From assembly GCA_002687015.1 (NCBI GenBank), contig NYZB01000086.1, positions 1 to 39,488 of the forward strand: 39,488 nt of DNA, in the 5' to 3' direction. Positions 24,515 to 32,757 of the stretch are shown one piece after another; within the stretch, counting starts at the first letter, position 1, and every line of letters starts with the position of its first letter. Origin of the DNA: Deltaproteobacteria bacterium. GTDB taxonomy: Bacteria; Myxococcota_A; UBA9160; UBA6930. Made by a program: the position numbers and the translations under genes. The notes under the pieces are model-generated. The model had not been told where the DNA came from and did not search any database. It saw only the letters and a list, made by a program, of their open reading frames with translations.

Positions 24515-25156
24515 TCAACGCAGCGAGAGGACCATCCTCTTCTCCATGGGGATGCCCTCCTTCTCGTTCAGCTCCGGGCAGCGCGTCTCCGCCATGCACG
24601 TGAATCCCATGCGTTCGTAGAAGCCCACCGCGGGGTTGTCGGAGAGCACGTCCAGATGCAGGGTCCGGTACCCCTGCTCGCGTGCCCCATCGATCGCGTG
24701 CTGTAGCAGCTGGCGGCCCACTCCCCTCCCGCGCGCCTCCGGCCTGTTGGCGAGCGCCAGCACGTAGTAGGCGTCTGCGGCCATTCGCGGGAGCTGGAAG
24801 TCGTTCTTGTAGGAGGCACGGCCGGCGTGCCTGGCCTGATCCACGGTGGCTTCGCCCCGTTGGAGCAGGCCCGCCATGACCTGGGCGCCGACCCGGCCCG
24901 TCTCGTAGAAGGCCCCGCTTCCGTAGCCGACCTCGATGCCGAGCACGCGCCCTTCGGCCCGGACCACCGAGGTCTGGTCGTGCGGGCACAAGGAGCCCGG
25001 GGTTCCCCACGAGGCCCGGACGAAGTGATCGAAGAAGGGCCGCGAACGAGCGAACAGGTAGTCGTAGACGGCGGGTGCGGTCGAGTGGACCAGGTCGGGA
25101 ATCTCGGCGGCGTCCTCCGGTCGGCCGGGTGTGATCTCGGCTTCCGTGGTCGGCAT
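24515..25156 (-). CDS. GNAT family N-acetyltransferase
   Basis: A 213-residue acetyltransferase. The acetyl-CoA-binding segment is VLALANRPEARGRGVGRQLL (R-x-x-G-x-G/A type), followed by LHLDVLSDNPAVGFYERMGF, the classic beta5 and helix of the fold. The N-terminal half (ITPGRPEDAAEIPDLV) is a normal first strand and helix. The product may acetylate an amine of a small molecule or protein; no substrate is evident. The ATG at 25156 has a GGAG site about 8 bases upstream; the frame remains open further upstream without coding character. It converges with the aldo/keto reductase gene (17 bases apart) and is divergent from the sulfatase-fold lipoprotein. Confidence 0.85.
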   Translation of the reverse strand: MPTTEAEITPGRPEDAAEIPDLVHSTAPAVYDYLFARSRPFFDHFVRASWGTPGSLCPHDQTSVVRAEGRVLGIEVGYGSGAFYETGRVGAQVMAGLLQRGEATVDQARHAGRASYKNDFQLPRMAADAYYVLALANRPEARGRGVGRQLLQHAIDGAREQGYRTLHLDVLSDNPAVGFYERMGFTCMAETRCPELNEKEGIPMEKRMVLSLR

Positions 25157-25198
25157 GCTGGGCTCCGGTGCGGGCGTGGTGGTGGCTATGCTGCGCCC

Positions 25199-26632
25199 AT
25201 GATGCTGCACCTCGGGGGTCGCCCGCTCGGCTTCATCGCCCTTCTCCTCTTCTCCCTCCTTCTGCTCTCGGCTTGCGGCCCCACCGAGCGCGTGCGAGAG
25301 CCCGCCCACGGTCTGATCCTGATCGTTCTCGACACGGTGCGCGCCGATCGATTGGGCGCCTACGGGCACTCCGTCGATACCTCGCCCGAACTCGACCGCC
25401 TGGCGGAGGAGGGTGTGCTCTTCGAGCACGCGGTGAGCCATGCCTCCTGGACCCTGCCGGCGGCGATTGGTCTCTTCACCGGCCACTACCCTTCGGCTCG
25501 AACCTACCGCGACGGCCGCCTGCAGGTCTCTGCCGTCGAGGGATTGCGCGCCCGCGGCTACCGCACGGCGGCCTTCACCGAGGGCGCCTTCTTCTCGGCC
25601 CACTTCGGCTTCGACCGCGGCTTCGATCTCTACAGCGAAGAGGAGGGAGCGACGCGTCTACTCGTTCGCAAGGAGGTCCGGGAGGGAACCGCCCCCGGCG
25701 AGGGGGAGGGCGGGATCGAACGCACCTTCGCCCAGGCATCCGAGTGGCTGGCAGAGAATGGCGAACATCCCTTCTTCCTCCTGCTGCACACCTACGAGGC
25801 GCACACCCCGTATCGCCGACGCGACTTCGCGTCCGGGTCGCCTCCGGGCTTCGGGGAGACCTTCGAGCAGGAGGACGTGGTCCGACTGAGGGGCCGGAGC
25901 CTCGTCCCCGACGAGGCGGGGATCGACTACGTGCGCGCTCTCTACGACGGTGGCATTCGCGCGGCCGACGCCCATGTGGGTCAGCTGCGCCGGAGGCTCG
26001 CGGAGCTGGGTCTCGCCGACCGCACGGTCCTCGCCGTGACCGCCGATCACGGCGAGGATCTCGGCGAGCGCCAGGTGCACGCCCTCGGGCAGCACGGCCA
26101 CACACTCCACCGGCCGCTCACCCACATACCCCTGATCGTCTTCGATCCGCGCCAGCCCTGGACCGGCCGCAAGGTGGAGGCCCAGGTGCGCCTGATCGAC
26201 GTGATGCCCACCCTGCTCGAGCTGGCGGGAACGGAGCCTCTCGAAGGGACCACGGGACGCAGTCTCGTTGCGCTGATGGAGCGCAGCGAGCGCGAGAGCC
26301 GCCTGGCCTTTGGCGAGGTCAGCCACAGGGAGACCGGGAGGAACCTCCAGAGCGCCATTTCGGACGGGGAGTACAAGCTCATCGTGCGTCCCCGGGCCAC
26401 GCCAGCCCGGAGGCTGGGGGGCGGGCCGCGCCGGGAGATGTACCGCATCTCGGTGGACCCGGAGGAGCGAAACGACCTCTCGGGCAGCGACCGGGCAAAC
26501 CTCGCGCGCCTGGCCGCCGAGCTCAGGCGCCACCAGAAGGCCATCCAGGTGGAGGGTGCCGTGGCCACGGGGGGTGGAGACATGCCCGCAGAGCTGAGGG
26601 AACGGCTCGAGGCCCTGGGTTACGTCGAGTGA
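25199..26632 (+). CDS. Sulfatase-fold lipoprotein with Thr at the formylglycine position
   Basis: A 477-residue alkaline-phosphatase-superfamily protein. A lipoprotein signal ends in LLLLSACGPT, so the enzyme is probably anchored outside the cytoplasm. Metal-binding segments are LIVLDTVRADRLGAYGH and VTADHGEDLGE, and HGHTLHRPLTHIPLI follows. The active-site strand is ASWTLPAAIGLFTG: the residue aligned with the modified Cys/Ser of sulfatases is Thr, so it cannot become formylglycine. This suggests a phosphotransferase, phosphodiesterase or sulfatase-like enzyme using Thr directly. Two ATGs (25199, 25202) are possible. The gene ends 10 bases before the convergent GT-C protein gene. Confidence 0.85.
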   Translation: MMLHLGGRPLGFIALLLFSLLLLSACGPTERVREPAHGLILIVLDTVRADRLGAYGHSVDTSPELDRLAEEGVLFEHAVSHASWTLPAAIGLFTGHYPSARTYRDGRLQVSAVEGLRARGYRTAAFTEGAFFSAHFGFDRGFDLYSEEEGATRLLVRKEVREGTAPGEGEGGIERTFAQASEWLAENGEHPFFLLLHTYEAHTPYRRRDFASGSPPGFGETFEQEDVVRLRGRSLVPDEAGIDYVRALYDGGIRAADAHVGQLRRRLAELGLADRTVLAVTADHGEDLGERQVHALGQHGHTLHRPLTHIPLIVFDPRQPWTGRKVEAQVRLIDVMPTLLELAGTEPLEGTTGRSLVALMERSERESRLAFGEVSHRETGRNLQSAISDGEYKLIVRPRATPARRLGGGPRREMYRISVDPEERNDLSGSDRANLARLAAELRRHQKAIQVEGAVATGGGDMPAELRERLEALGYVE

Positions 26633-26642
26633 CCCGGTCTCT

Positions 26643-28304
26643 TCAGGGCCGGGGCTGACGGCGCAGCTGCTGCAGCTCAGTGAGCTGCCGCTTCAGATGG
26701 CCGTCGAGGGGGCCACCGTAGTCGATGGCGCGTTCGAAGTAGAGCGCGGCCCGATCCAGCTCGCCGAGCGCCAGGTAGCCCATCGCGATCCCCCGAAGCT
26801 CGGCCTGGTTGGGCGCCGCGATGGCCTCGAGGCCCTGGATCGAGTCGCGAAGGATCGCGCCGAGCGCCTTCTGGAAGCCCGGATCGGAGATGTAGGGCTG
26901 GAACACGGGGTTCGCGGTGATCGCGTCGAACTTCCGGAAGCCCCGCTCGTGGAGCTTCTCGAGGGCCCGCACCACCCCGTCGCGATCGCCGTGGGCGGCG
27001 GCCGTGCGCGCCTTCTGCAGCTGCGCGGGGACGCCGTCGGGAGAGTGCCGAACCGAGTCCATGGTCAGTGTGGCTTCCGAGCGCCAGACCCCGGCCCGCG
27101 CCGGAAGCCGTGCAGCGAAGCCGACGAGCAGGGCGACCCCCAGTGCGAGGGCGCCGAGGGAGACCCCGCGTCGCCGACTGGCCGGGAGTCGGTGGATCGC
27201 ATCCCCGCCGGCGACGAGGACGAGGCCGATCAGGGCCGGGAGAGGGAAGTAGAGGTAGCGGTCGGCCATCACGTAGTTGAAGGGAAAGAACTGGGCGATC
27301 GGTAGCCAGGCGGTGACGAGCCAGGCCCAGTAGATCGCCTCGTCCCGCTTGCGGACCAGGCTCAGGACGGCGCGGATCCCGAAGGCCGCGATTCCGATCG
27401 ACCCGGCCAGCCACCACGGATCCAACCAGCCGAGGGCCCGCGGCGTGTCCTGGAAGGCGGAGACTCCCAGGGAGGTGAGGCCCATCGCGACGTAGCGTGC
27501 CGCGATCGCCGGAATGGTCCGCGCCGCGACCAGCGGGTCCGGATGCAAGGGCAGCGCGGCCTCGCCGACGCGCTGGAAGGCGGCGAACTGCGGTGCCAGG
27601 TAGAAGAGGAAGAACCCGATCCAGCCCGCGATCCAGATCCACTCGCGGCGGGTCCCGCTCCGGACGATCAGGACGGTCACGGCCGCCGGGAGCGCGAAGA
27701 TGGCGAGCGCCTTCGTGAGCAGGGCGAGGGCGAAGCAGAGAAGGGCCAGGAGCGGGCGCTCGCGCTGCAGGATCAGGGCGCCGACCGCGAACACGAGCGC
27801 GCCCGTGGTCTTCAGCTGGGACATCCAGGCCACGGCTTCGACGTTGGCGGGGTGGACCAGGAAGAGAAGTCCACCGAAGAGCGAGGCCAGGGCCGAGAGC
27901 CCCCAGTGCCGGAACAAGGCGACCAACAGCACCGAGCCGAGGGCGTGGACCACGATCTGCACGACGTGGTACCCGAAGACGGCGGACCCGAAGGCCTGCC
28001 ACTCGAGCGCGTGCAAGAGCATGTGGATGGGCGCCCAGTTCGCGACGTTGGCGGAGAGCTCGCTCCACGGGTTCACGAGCTGCGCCAGGGTCTCCAGGTC
28101 GAGCTCGTGGATCTGCAGATTCCCGAGGATGTAGGGGTGATCGTCGGCGACGAATTCGCCCTGGAGCGCGGGGAAGTAGAGCGTCAGCAGCAGGCCGATG
28201 GCCCCTGCAAAGAGCACGGCGTAGGCACCGGCGCCCGACAGGGCGGCCGCGACCTGCGACTCGATGTCGCCCAGAGCCTCTCGCCGGCCATCCGACACGC
28301 GCAC
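26643..28304 (-). CDS. Polytopic GT-C-like membrane protein with C-terminal TPR
   Basis: A 553-residue membrane protein. About 9-11 hydrophobic segments fill residues 25-410 (for example AVLFAGAIGLLLTLYFPAL, VVQIVVHALGSVLLVALF, LLALLCFALALLTKALAIF). The first periplasmic loop has FVADDHPYI, an Asp-Asp pair like the acidic motif of GT-C glycosyltransferases such as PMT/TMTC proteins. NVEAVAWMSQLKTT and FFPFNYVMADRYLYFPLPA are typical of TMTC-like bacterial proteins. The last 130 residues form TPR-like helices (AMGYLALGELDRAALYFERA). It probably transfers a sugar from a lipid carrier; the acceptor is unknown. It starts with GTG and has no clear ribosome site. It converges with the sulfatase-fold gene. 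Confidence 0.78.
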   Translation of the reverse strand: MRVSDGRREALGDIESQVAAALSGAGAYAVLFAGAIGLLLTLYFPALQGEFVADDHPYILGNLQIHELDLETLAQLVNPWSELSANVANWAPIHMLLHALEWQAFGSAVFGYHVVQIVVHALGSVLLVALFRHWGLSALASLFGGLLFLVHPANVEAVAWMSQLKTTGALVFAVGALILQRERPLLALLCFALALLTKALAIFALPAAVTVLIVRSGTRREWIWIAGWIGFFLFYLAPQFAAFQRVGEAALPLHPDPLVAARTIPAIAARYVAMGLTSLGVSAFQDTPRALGWLDPWWLAGSIGIAAFGIRAVLSLVRKRDEAIYWAWLVTAWLPIAQFFPFNYVMADRYLYFPLPALIGLVLVAGGDAIHRLPASRRRGVSLGALALGVALLVGFAARLPARAGVWRSEATLTMDSVRHSPDGVPAQLQKARTAAAHGDRDGVVRALEKLHERGFRKFDAITANPVFQPYISDPGFQKALGAILRDSIQGLEAIAAPNQAELRGIAMGYLALGELDRAALYFERAIDYGGPLDGHLKRQLTELQQLRRQPRP

Positions 28305-28416
28305 AGGCTAGGAGCCCCGGCAGCCGAAGACCATCCCGCCTCGCGAATGCGGGGGGTGGCTCATTCTGGCAGCTCCGCTCGACCTGGCTGGGCTAGGCTC
28401 CGACGGGGCTCGCTTC

Positions 28417-29667
28417 ATGATCGACTTCGATCCCTACTCCCATCGCTTCCAGGACGACCCCTATCCCGTCTACAGACGGCTTCGCGACGAGGCGCCGGTC
28501 CATTGGTGTGCCCGGGCGAGGGTCTTCTCCGTCACGCGTCACGAAGACCTGCGCCAGGTCTTCAAGGACCCGGAACGCTTCTCGTCGGAGACGCGCAGGC
28601 TGAACCGGTTCGGGCGTTCCCAGACGACCGCCGCCCAGCGGGTACGCATCCTGTGGAGGGTGCTCACGCAGATGCGCCAGAACCCGCTCAAGATGCGCGA
28701 TTCGCGAATGCTGATCATGGAAGATCCGCCCGTCCACGGTCAGATGCGGAGCCTCGTGAACCGGGGCTTCACCCGTCGACGCATCGCCCAGTGGGAGGGC
28801 CGGATCCGCGAGCTGGTCGACGAGTGCATGGAGCGCATACGCCAGCAGGAGAGCTTCGACCTCGTGACCGAGCTGGCCATCCCCCTGCCGGTGACGGTCA
28901 TCTCCGAGCTGCTCGGTGTCTCCGCCGAAGACCGCCACCTCTTCAAGCGATGGAGCGACAACCTGATCGAGGGGGCCACGGGCTCGGCCATCGAGAACCC
29001 CATCGAGTCGGGGATCCTCGATACCCTGGCCGAGCTCACCCGGTACATGAAGCCGGTCATCCGGGCGCGTCGAGAGAAGCCCAGGGAGGATCTGATCAGC
29101 GTGCTCGTCGACGAAACCGCGGACGATGCGGGCCTCGACGAGTTCGAGATCGTGATGTTCATCCTGCTGCTGCTGGTCGCCGGGAACGAGACTACCACCA
29201 ACCTCCTCGGGAATTGCGTCGACGCGCTGCTCGATCCCCCCGCCGAGCTCGAGAAGGTGGTCGCCGATCCCTCCCTGGTCCCCGCGCTCGTCGAGGAGAC
29301 GCTGCGCTTCGACGCGCCCGTCCAGCAGCTGCGGCGAGTGGTGCGTGGGGATACGGAGCTGGCCGGCGTGAAGCTGCCGGCGGGGAGCGAGCTGCTGCTC
29401 TTCATCGGTTCGGCGAATCGGGACGAGCGCATCTTCGAGGATCCCGACCGCTTCGACGTGGGCCGCGATACGCGTGGGCACCTGGGCTTCGGCCTCGGAA
29501 ACCACTTCTGCCTGGGCTCCAATCTCGCACGTCTGGAGGCGAAGGCCGCGCTGGAGGCCCTGGTGCCGGAGCTGCCGAAGCTCGCGCGGCTGCGCAGCGA
29601 GCGCGACTTCATCGATTCCTTCACCATCCGCGGACGGGCACGCCTCGAGCTGCGAAGAGCGGCCTGA
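28417..29667 (+). CDS. Cytochrome P450
   Basis: A 416-residue soluble P450 monooxygenase of bacterial class I length. The oxygen-binding I helix is LLVAGNETTTNLLGN (near residues 253-265), with Asn-Glu in place of the usual Gly-His/Glu-Thr variant. The K-helix ExxR is EETLRF. The heme loop is FGLGNHFCLGSNLARLE, placing the proximal Cys at residue 365. The N-terminal FDPYSHRFQDDPYPVYRRLR is typical. It would need a ferredoxin or other electron donor, and none is encoded in the window. There is a 112-base gap from the GT-C gene start. The substrate cannot be inferred. Confidence 0.95.
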   Translation: MIDFDPYSHRFQDDPYPVYRRLRDEAPVHWCARARVFSVTRHEDLRQVFKDPERFSSETRRLNRFGRSQTTAAQRVRILWRVLTQMRQNPLKMRDSRMLIMEDPPVHGQMRSLVNRGFTRRRIAQWEGRIRELVDECMERIRQQESFDLVTELAIPLPVTVISELLGVSAEDRHLFKRWSDNLIEGATGSAIENPIESGILDTLAELTRYMKPVIRARREKPREDLISVLVDETADDAGLDEFEIVMFILLLLVAGNETTTNLLGNCVDALLDPPAELEKVVADPSLVPALVEETLRFDAPVQQLRRVVRGDTELAGVKLPAGSELLLFIGSANRDERIFEDPDRFDVGRDTRGHLGFGLGNHFCLGSNLARLEAKAALEALVPELPKLARLRSERDFIDSFTIRGRARLELRRAA

Positions 29668-29738
29668 GCCCCGCCAGCTCGAGCGCGCCGTGCGAGCCAT
29701 GGAGCTGCACGGAGAGCCCCCGTCGGGTCGGGTCCGGG

Positions 29739-30266
29739 TCAGCCCCGTCTCGCCTCCCAGGCCTCTCGCTCGATCCGGTAGCGGTTGCGCCGAAGCGCGG
29801 GCACCCAGTCCAGGAAGCGGAAGCCGTTGCGTTCGAGCACACGGATCGATGCGGGGTTGGCGGGCTGCGCGAAGGCATCGACGACGGGCAGGCGGTGCTC
29901 TGCAAAGGCCAGGTGCAGGGCGGCCGCGGTGATCTCCGAGGCGAGACCGCGACCCCAGTCGTCCCGGCGGATGAAGTAGCCGACCTCCGGCCCCCACCCG
30001 GGATCGATCGGATCCTGGTTCAGGCCGCCCCAGCCGACGCCCCGATCGTCCTCTCTCGACGTTGCGGTCCAGGGCGCGTAGCCATCGAGGGCGCCCCGGG
30101 CCTGGTAGGCCAGGAAGCGCTCCTCCGCGGCCTGGCGATCCGGCGCGCACCAGGTGTAACGCATGGTCTCGCGGTCGCCCTGGATCTCGAACAGGGGCTC
30201 GAGATCCTCGGGCTGCCACGGGCGCAGCAGCAGCTGACGGGTCGTGACGGTCGGGGGACGGGTCAT
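29739..30266 (-). CDS. GNAT family acetyltransferase (RimJ/RimL type)
   Basis: A 175-residue acetyltransferase of the RimJ/RimL/ribosomal-protein-acetylase shape. The start TTRQLLLRPWQPEDLEPLF is diagnostic of the group. EVGYFIRRDDWGRGLASEIT is the acetyl-CoA-binding region, and FAQPANPASIRVLERNGFRF the C-terminal NxxSxxVxEKxGF-like segment. It may acetylate an N-terminal amine or a small amine. The ATG at 30266 is chosen because the protein begins with the canonical domain there; longer in-frame starts add Arg/Pro-rich non-coding-like sequence. It converges with the P450 gene. Confidence 0.86.
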   Translation of the reverse strand: MTRPPTVTTRQLLLRPWQPEDLEPLFEIQGDRETMRYTWCAPDRQAAEERFLAYQARGALDGYAPWTATSREDDRGVGWGGLNQDPIDPGWGPEVGYFIRRDDWGRGLASEITAAALHLAFAEHRLPVVDAFAQPANPASIRVLERNGFRFLDWVPALRRNRYRIEREAWEARRG

Positions 30267-30322
30267 GGCAGGCCCTCGGAGCGAGACTATCGCAAGCCGG
30301 GCCAGCGCCTGGCGCGGTGGGC

Positions 30323-30964
30323 CTAGCGCTTGGGCAACGCCTTCACCGCATCGATCAGCTCTTCCCGCGTGACGATGCCGCGCTCGACGAGGGTCGCGAC
30401 CACTCCTCGCACCAGCATGCGGCGCGATCCCCCGTTGGGCGGAGCCTTGGCTCCCTTGCCCTTCGGCAGCTCGACGGCCGAGCCGATCGCCGGCTTCACC
30501 TCGCCGACCACGAGGGGGCCGTGCTCCCCGCGGCGGAGGGCCTCGAGGGCTGCGCTCACCTGGTTCGGGCCCGCCAGGACCGGACGCACGATCACGCCCG
30601 TGCTGAAGCTCATGTCGTCGAGGGCTGCGACGTCCGAGGGGTCGCTCATCCCCACGTAGAGGGTCGTCACGGTGCCAAGGCGGTCCTGCCGGAGCGGCAC
30701 GCAGTGGTACTTCTCCGCCAGCACGGTCGGCAGGACGTCGGCCAGGGCGGGATCGAGCGGCTTCCCCTCCAGGTTGACCCACGGCACCTTCAGGCGACCG
30801 GACATCCATCGGACCAGATCGATCTCCGAGACGAAGCCCAGCTTCTGGAGGTTCTCGGCCAGGGTGCCGCCGAAGTTGGCCCGCTCGGCGTGGGCGGCCT
30901 GGATCTGCAGACGATCGACGAGCCCATCGGCCATCAGTCCCTGGGCGATCTCGTCGTCTCGCAT
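30323..30964 (-). CDS. Orphan MshEN/GspE N-terminal-like protein
   Basis: A 213-residue protein resembling the N-terminal domain of type II secretion or pilus ATPases (GspE_N/MshEN). QKLGFVSEIDLVRWMSGRLK, VPWVNLEGKPLDP, and TLYVGMSDPSDVAALDDMSF followed by TGVIVRPVLAGPNQVSAAL are the usual landmarks (about residues 30-150). No Walker motif or ATPase domain follows; the C-terminus is a linker and a short helix ending in VKALPKR. Some MshEN domains bind cyclic di-GMP, which would fit the HD-GYP and HDOD genes here, but no clear binding motif can be claimed. The ATG at 30964 is preceded by a GGGGA ribosome site. It is divergent from tetR. Confidence 0.75.
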   Translation of the reverse strand: MRDDEIAQGLMADGLVDRLQIQAAHAERANFGGTLAENLQKLGFVSEIDLVRWMSGRLKVPWVNLEGKPLDPALADVLPTVLAEKYHCVPLRQDRLGTVTTLYVGMSDPSDVAALDDMSFSTGVIVRPVLAGPNQVSAALEALRRGEHGPLVVGEVKPAIGSAVELPKGKGAKAPPNGGSRRMLVRGVVATLVERGIVTREELIDAVKALPKR

Positions 30965-31047
30965 CTCGTTCCCCGGACGGTGTTGGGGACCATCGGCATG
31001 GCCCGGGCCATGCTTGACCAGGCCGCCCCTGGACCCGTCGGCAGATC

Positions 31048-31064
31048 GTTCAAGCTCCTTGAAC
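31048..31064. promoter_or_regulatory. Palindromic operator candidate before tetR
   Basis: GTTCAAG-CTC-CTTGAAC is a perfect 7-3-7 inverted repeat in the 135-base divergent region between the MshEN-like gene and the TetR gene. It lies about 35-50 bases upstream of the tetR ATG and could be bound by the TetR protein itself. Confidence 0.5.
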
Positions 31065-31087
31065 ATGATAAAGTGAGTTGAATTCGT

Positions 31088-31093
31088 TATATC
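31088..31093 (+). promoter_or_regulatory. -10 box of a possible leaderless tetR transcript
   Basis: TATATC, in a short AT-rich patch of an otherwise GC-rich region, lies 6 bases before the tetR ATG. A start at the usual distance would fall at or within a base or two of that ATG, and no Shine-Dalgarno precedes it, as expected for leaderless mRNA. No clear -35 was found at 16-18 bases. Confidence 0.35.
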
Positions 31094-31099
31094 CGCGAC

Positions 31100-31783
31100 A
31101 TGGACCTGGTGACCGAGCAGAAGCTCGAGCGGCGCGAGCGGATCATCCGCGAGGCCCGGGAGCTGATCGCCGAACGGGGCTACCAGAATGTCACGGTCCG
31201 GGAGCTCGCCGAGCGCTGTCGGGTCTCCGTGCCCACGCTCTACAACCTCTTCGGCGGCAAGGGCGAGCTGCTCCAGGCGGCGGTCGAGTCCCAGCTGCAC
31301 GACGTGCTGGCGACCTTCGAGCCTTCCGAGAGCGGGCAGGGTGGCCTTCCCCTGGTCGATCTGGTCGAACGCTGCGCCCAGGAGATGGCCCGCCTCTCCG
31401 ACTACCACCGCTCCCTGCTGCGGGCCTTCGCGGGCGCAGGCGAGACGGGCCAGCTTCAGGAGACCCTGGCCGGTCGATTGGCGGCTGCTCTGGCCAGCGA
31501 GCTCCGCGCCATGCAGAAGCAACGCCAGCTCGAGCCCTGGGTCTCCGCGGACACCCTGGCCGGTCAGCTCACGGCGGCCTGCATCAGCTCCTCGGTGATC
31601 TGGGCCCACGGTGGCCTCGGGGATGCCGGCCTGCGCGCGTCGATGGTCTATGCGGCTTGTCTCCTGCTGCTCGGTCCGGCGCGTGGTGCCGCCCGAAAGG
31701 CGCTCCGCGAGCGGGCCGAGGCGGCCCAGGCGGCTCTCGAGGATGAAGTCGCCTCGCGTAGCGCAGACCGCGCGCTCGGCTGA
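31100..31783 (+). CDS. TetR family transcriptional regulator
   Basis: A 227-residue repressor-type regulator. The N-terminal helix-turn-helix is ARELIAERGYQNVTVRELAE followed by CRVSVPTLYNLFGGKGELL, a standard TetR DNA-binding domain (residues about 10-60). The C-terminal 160 residues are helical and would bind a hydrophobic ligand. It lies 41 bases before an ABC exporter operon on the same strand and probably controls it and itself through the palindrome at 31048. There is no Shine-Dalgarno; translation may be leaderless. The inducer is unknown. Confidence 0.92.
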   Translation: MDLVTEQKLERRERIIREARELIAERGYQNVTVRELAERCRVSVPTLYNLFGGKGELLQAAVESQLHDVLATFEPSESGQGGLPLVDLVERCAQEMARLSDYHRSLLRAFAGAGETGQLQETLAGRLAAALASELRAMQKQRQLEPWVSADTLAGQLTAACISSSVIWAHGGLGDAGLRASMVYAACLLLLGPARGAARKALRERAEAAQAALEDEVASRSADRALG

Positions 31784-31824
31784 AACGCGGGCAGGCAGCG
31801 CGCCCAGCTCCTACCCTCCCCTCG

Positions 31825-32757
31825 ATGGGGGCTGCTCTTCCGGTCGAAGCCGTCGGCCTGCACAAGCGCTTCGGCCAGCGCACGGCCGTCGAGGATCTCT
31901 CTCTCCGCGTCGAAGAGGGCAAGGTCTACGGCTTCCTGGGCCCGAACGGCGCCGGAAAGACCACCACGATTCGCATGCTGCTCGGCCTGATCACGCCGAG
32001 CCAGGGATCGGTCCGGATCTTCGGCCGCGACATCCGCAAGGACTTCAAGCGGGCCGTCTCGCAGGTGGGGGCGATGGTCGAGGGCCCGGCCTTCTATCCC
32101 TTCCTCTCGGCGCGCAAGAACCTGCGTCTCTTCGGCCGCCTGTCCGGCGGCATCGCGGAGGGGCGCATCGACGAGGTGCTCGCGCAGGTCGGCCTCAGCG
32201 CCCGGGCCGAGCAGAAGGTCGCCGGCTTCTCCCACGGGATGAAGCAGCGTCTGGGCATCGGCCTGGCCCTGCTGGAAGAGCCGCGTCTGCTGGTGCTGGA
32301 CGAGCCCACCAACGGGCTGGACCCCCAGGGCACGCGACAGATCCGCGAGATGGTGCGGGCGATCCGGGACGATGGACGCACGACGGTCTTCCTGTCGAGT
32401 CACCTGCTCGGTGAGATGGAGCGGATCTGCGACCGGGTGGCGATCCTGTCCCGCGGACGGATGCTCCGCGAGGGCTCTCTCGACGAGCTCCTCGGCAGCG
32501 ATGCGGGCGTGATCCAGCTGGAGGTCGACCTCGAGCGGGATGCCGTGGCCCTCGATCTGCTCGCGGCGCGTTTCGGGGCCACACCCCGCCTGGTGCGCCG
32601 TGGTCATCTCGAGCTCGAGGCGGAGGGCATCGGCCCTGCCGAGGTCAACCGCGCACTCCACTCCGAGGGCATCGCGGTGCACGGTCTGGGGGCCAGGCGC
32701 CGTACTCTCGAACAGGTCTTCGTCGCGCTCACGGGGGACGCCTCGGACATCCAATGA
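31825..32757 (+). CDS. ABC transporter ATP-binding protein (ABC-2 export type)
   Basis: A 310-residue ATPase subunit. The Walker A is GPNGAGKTTT, the signature FSHGMKQRLGIGLALLEEP, and the Walker B LLVLDEPTNGLDP, followed by the switch His in VFLSSHLL. The extended C-terminal domain of about 80 residues is typical of DRA/CcmA-type exporters with a separate permease. Its stop overlaps the permease start (ATGA at 32754), showing tight coupling. The cargo may be a drug, lipid or polysaccharide; the adjoining secreted FG-GAP protein hints at an envelope role, which is speculative. Confidence 0.95.
   Translation: MGAALPVEAVGLHKRFGQRTAVEDLSLRVEEGKVYGFLGPNGAGKTTTIRMLLGLITPSQGSVRIFGRDIRKDFKRAVSQVGAMVEGPAFYPFLSARKNLRLFGRLSGGIAEGRIDEVLAQVGLSARAEQKVAGFSHGMKQRLGIGLALLEEPRLLVLDEPTNGLDPQGTRQIREMVRAIRDDGRTTVFLSSHLLGEMERICDRVAILSRGRMLREGSLDELLGSDAGVIQLEVDLERDAVALDLLAARFGATPRLVRRGHLELEAEGIGPAEVNRALHSEGIAVHGLGARRRTLEQVFVALTGDASDIQ

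Noticed and set aside
29687-29720. CCGTGC...GCACGG repeat between the P450 and acetyltransferase genes as terminator
   Set aside because: Six-base arms with a long loop and no T tract; comparable repeats are frequent in this GC-rich DNA.
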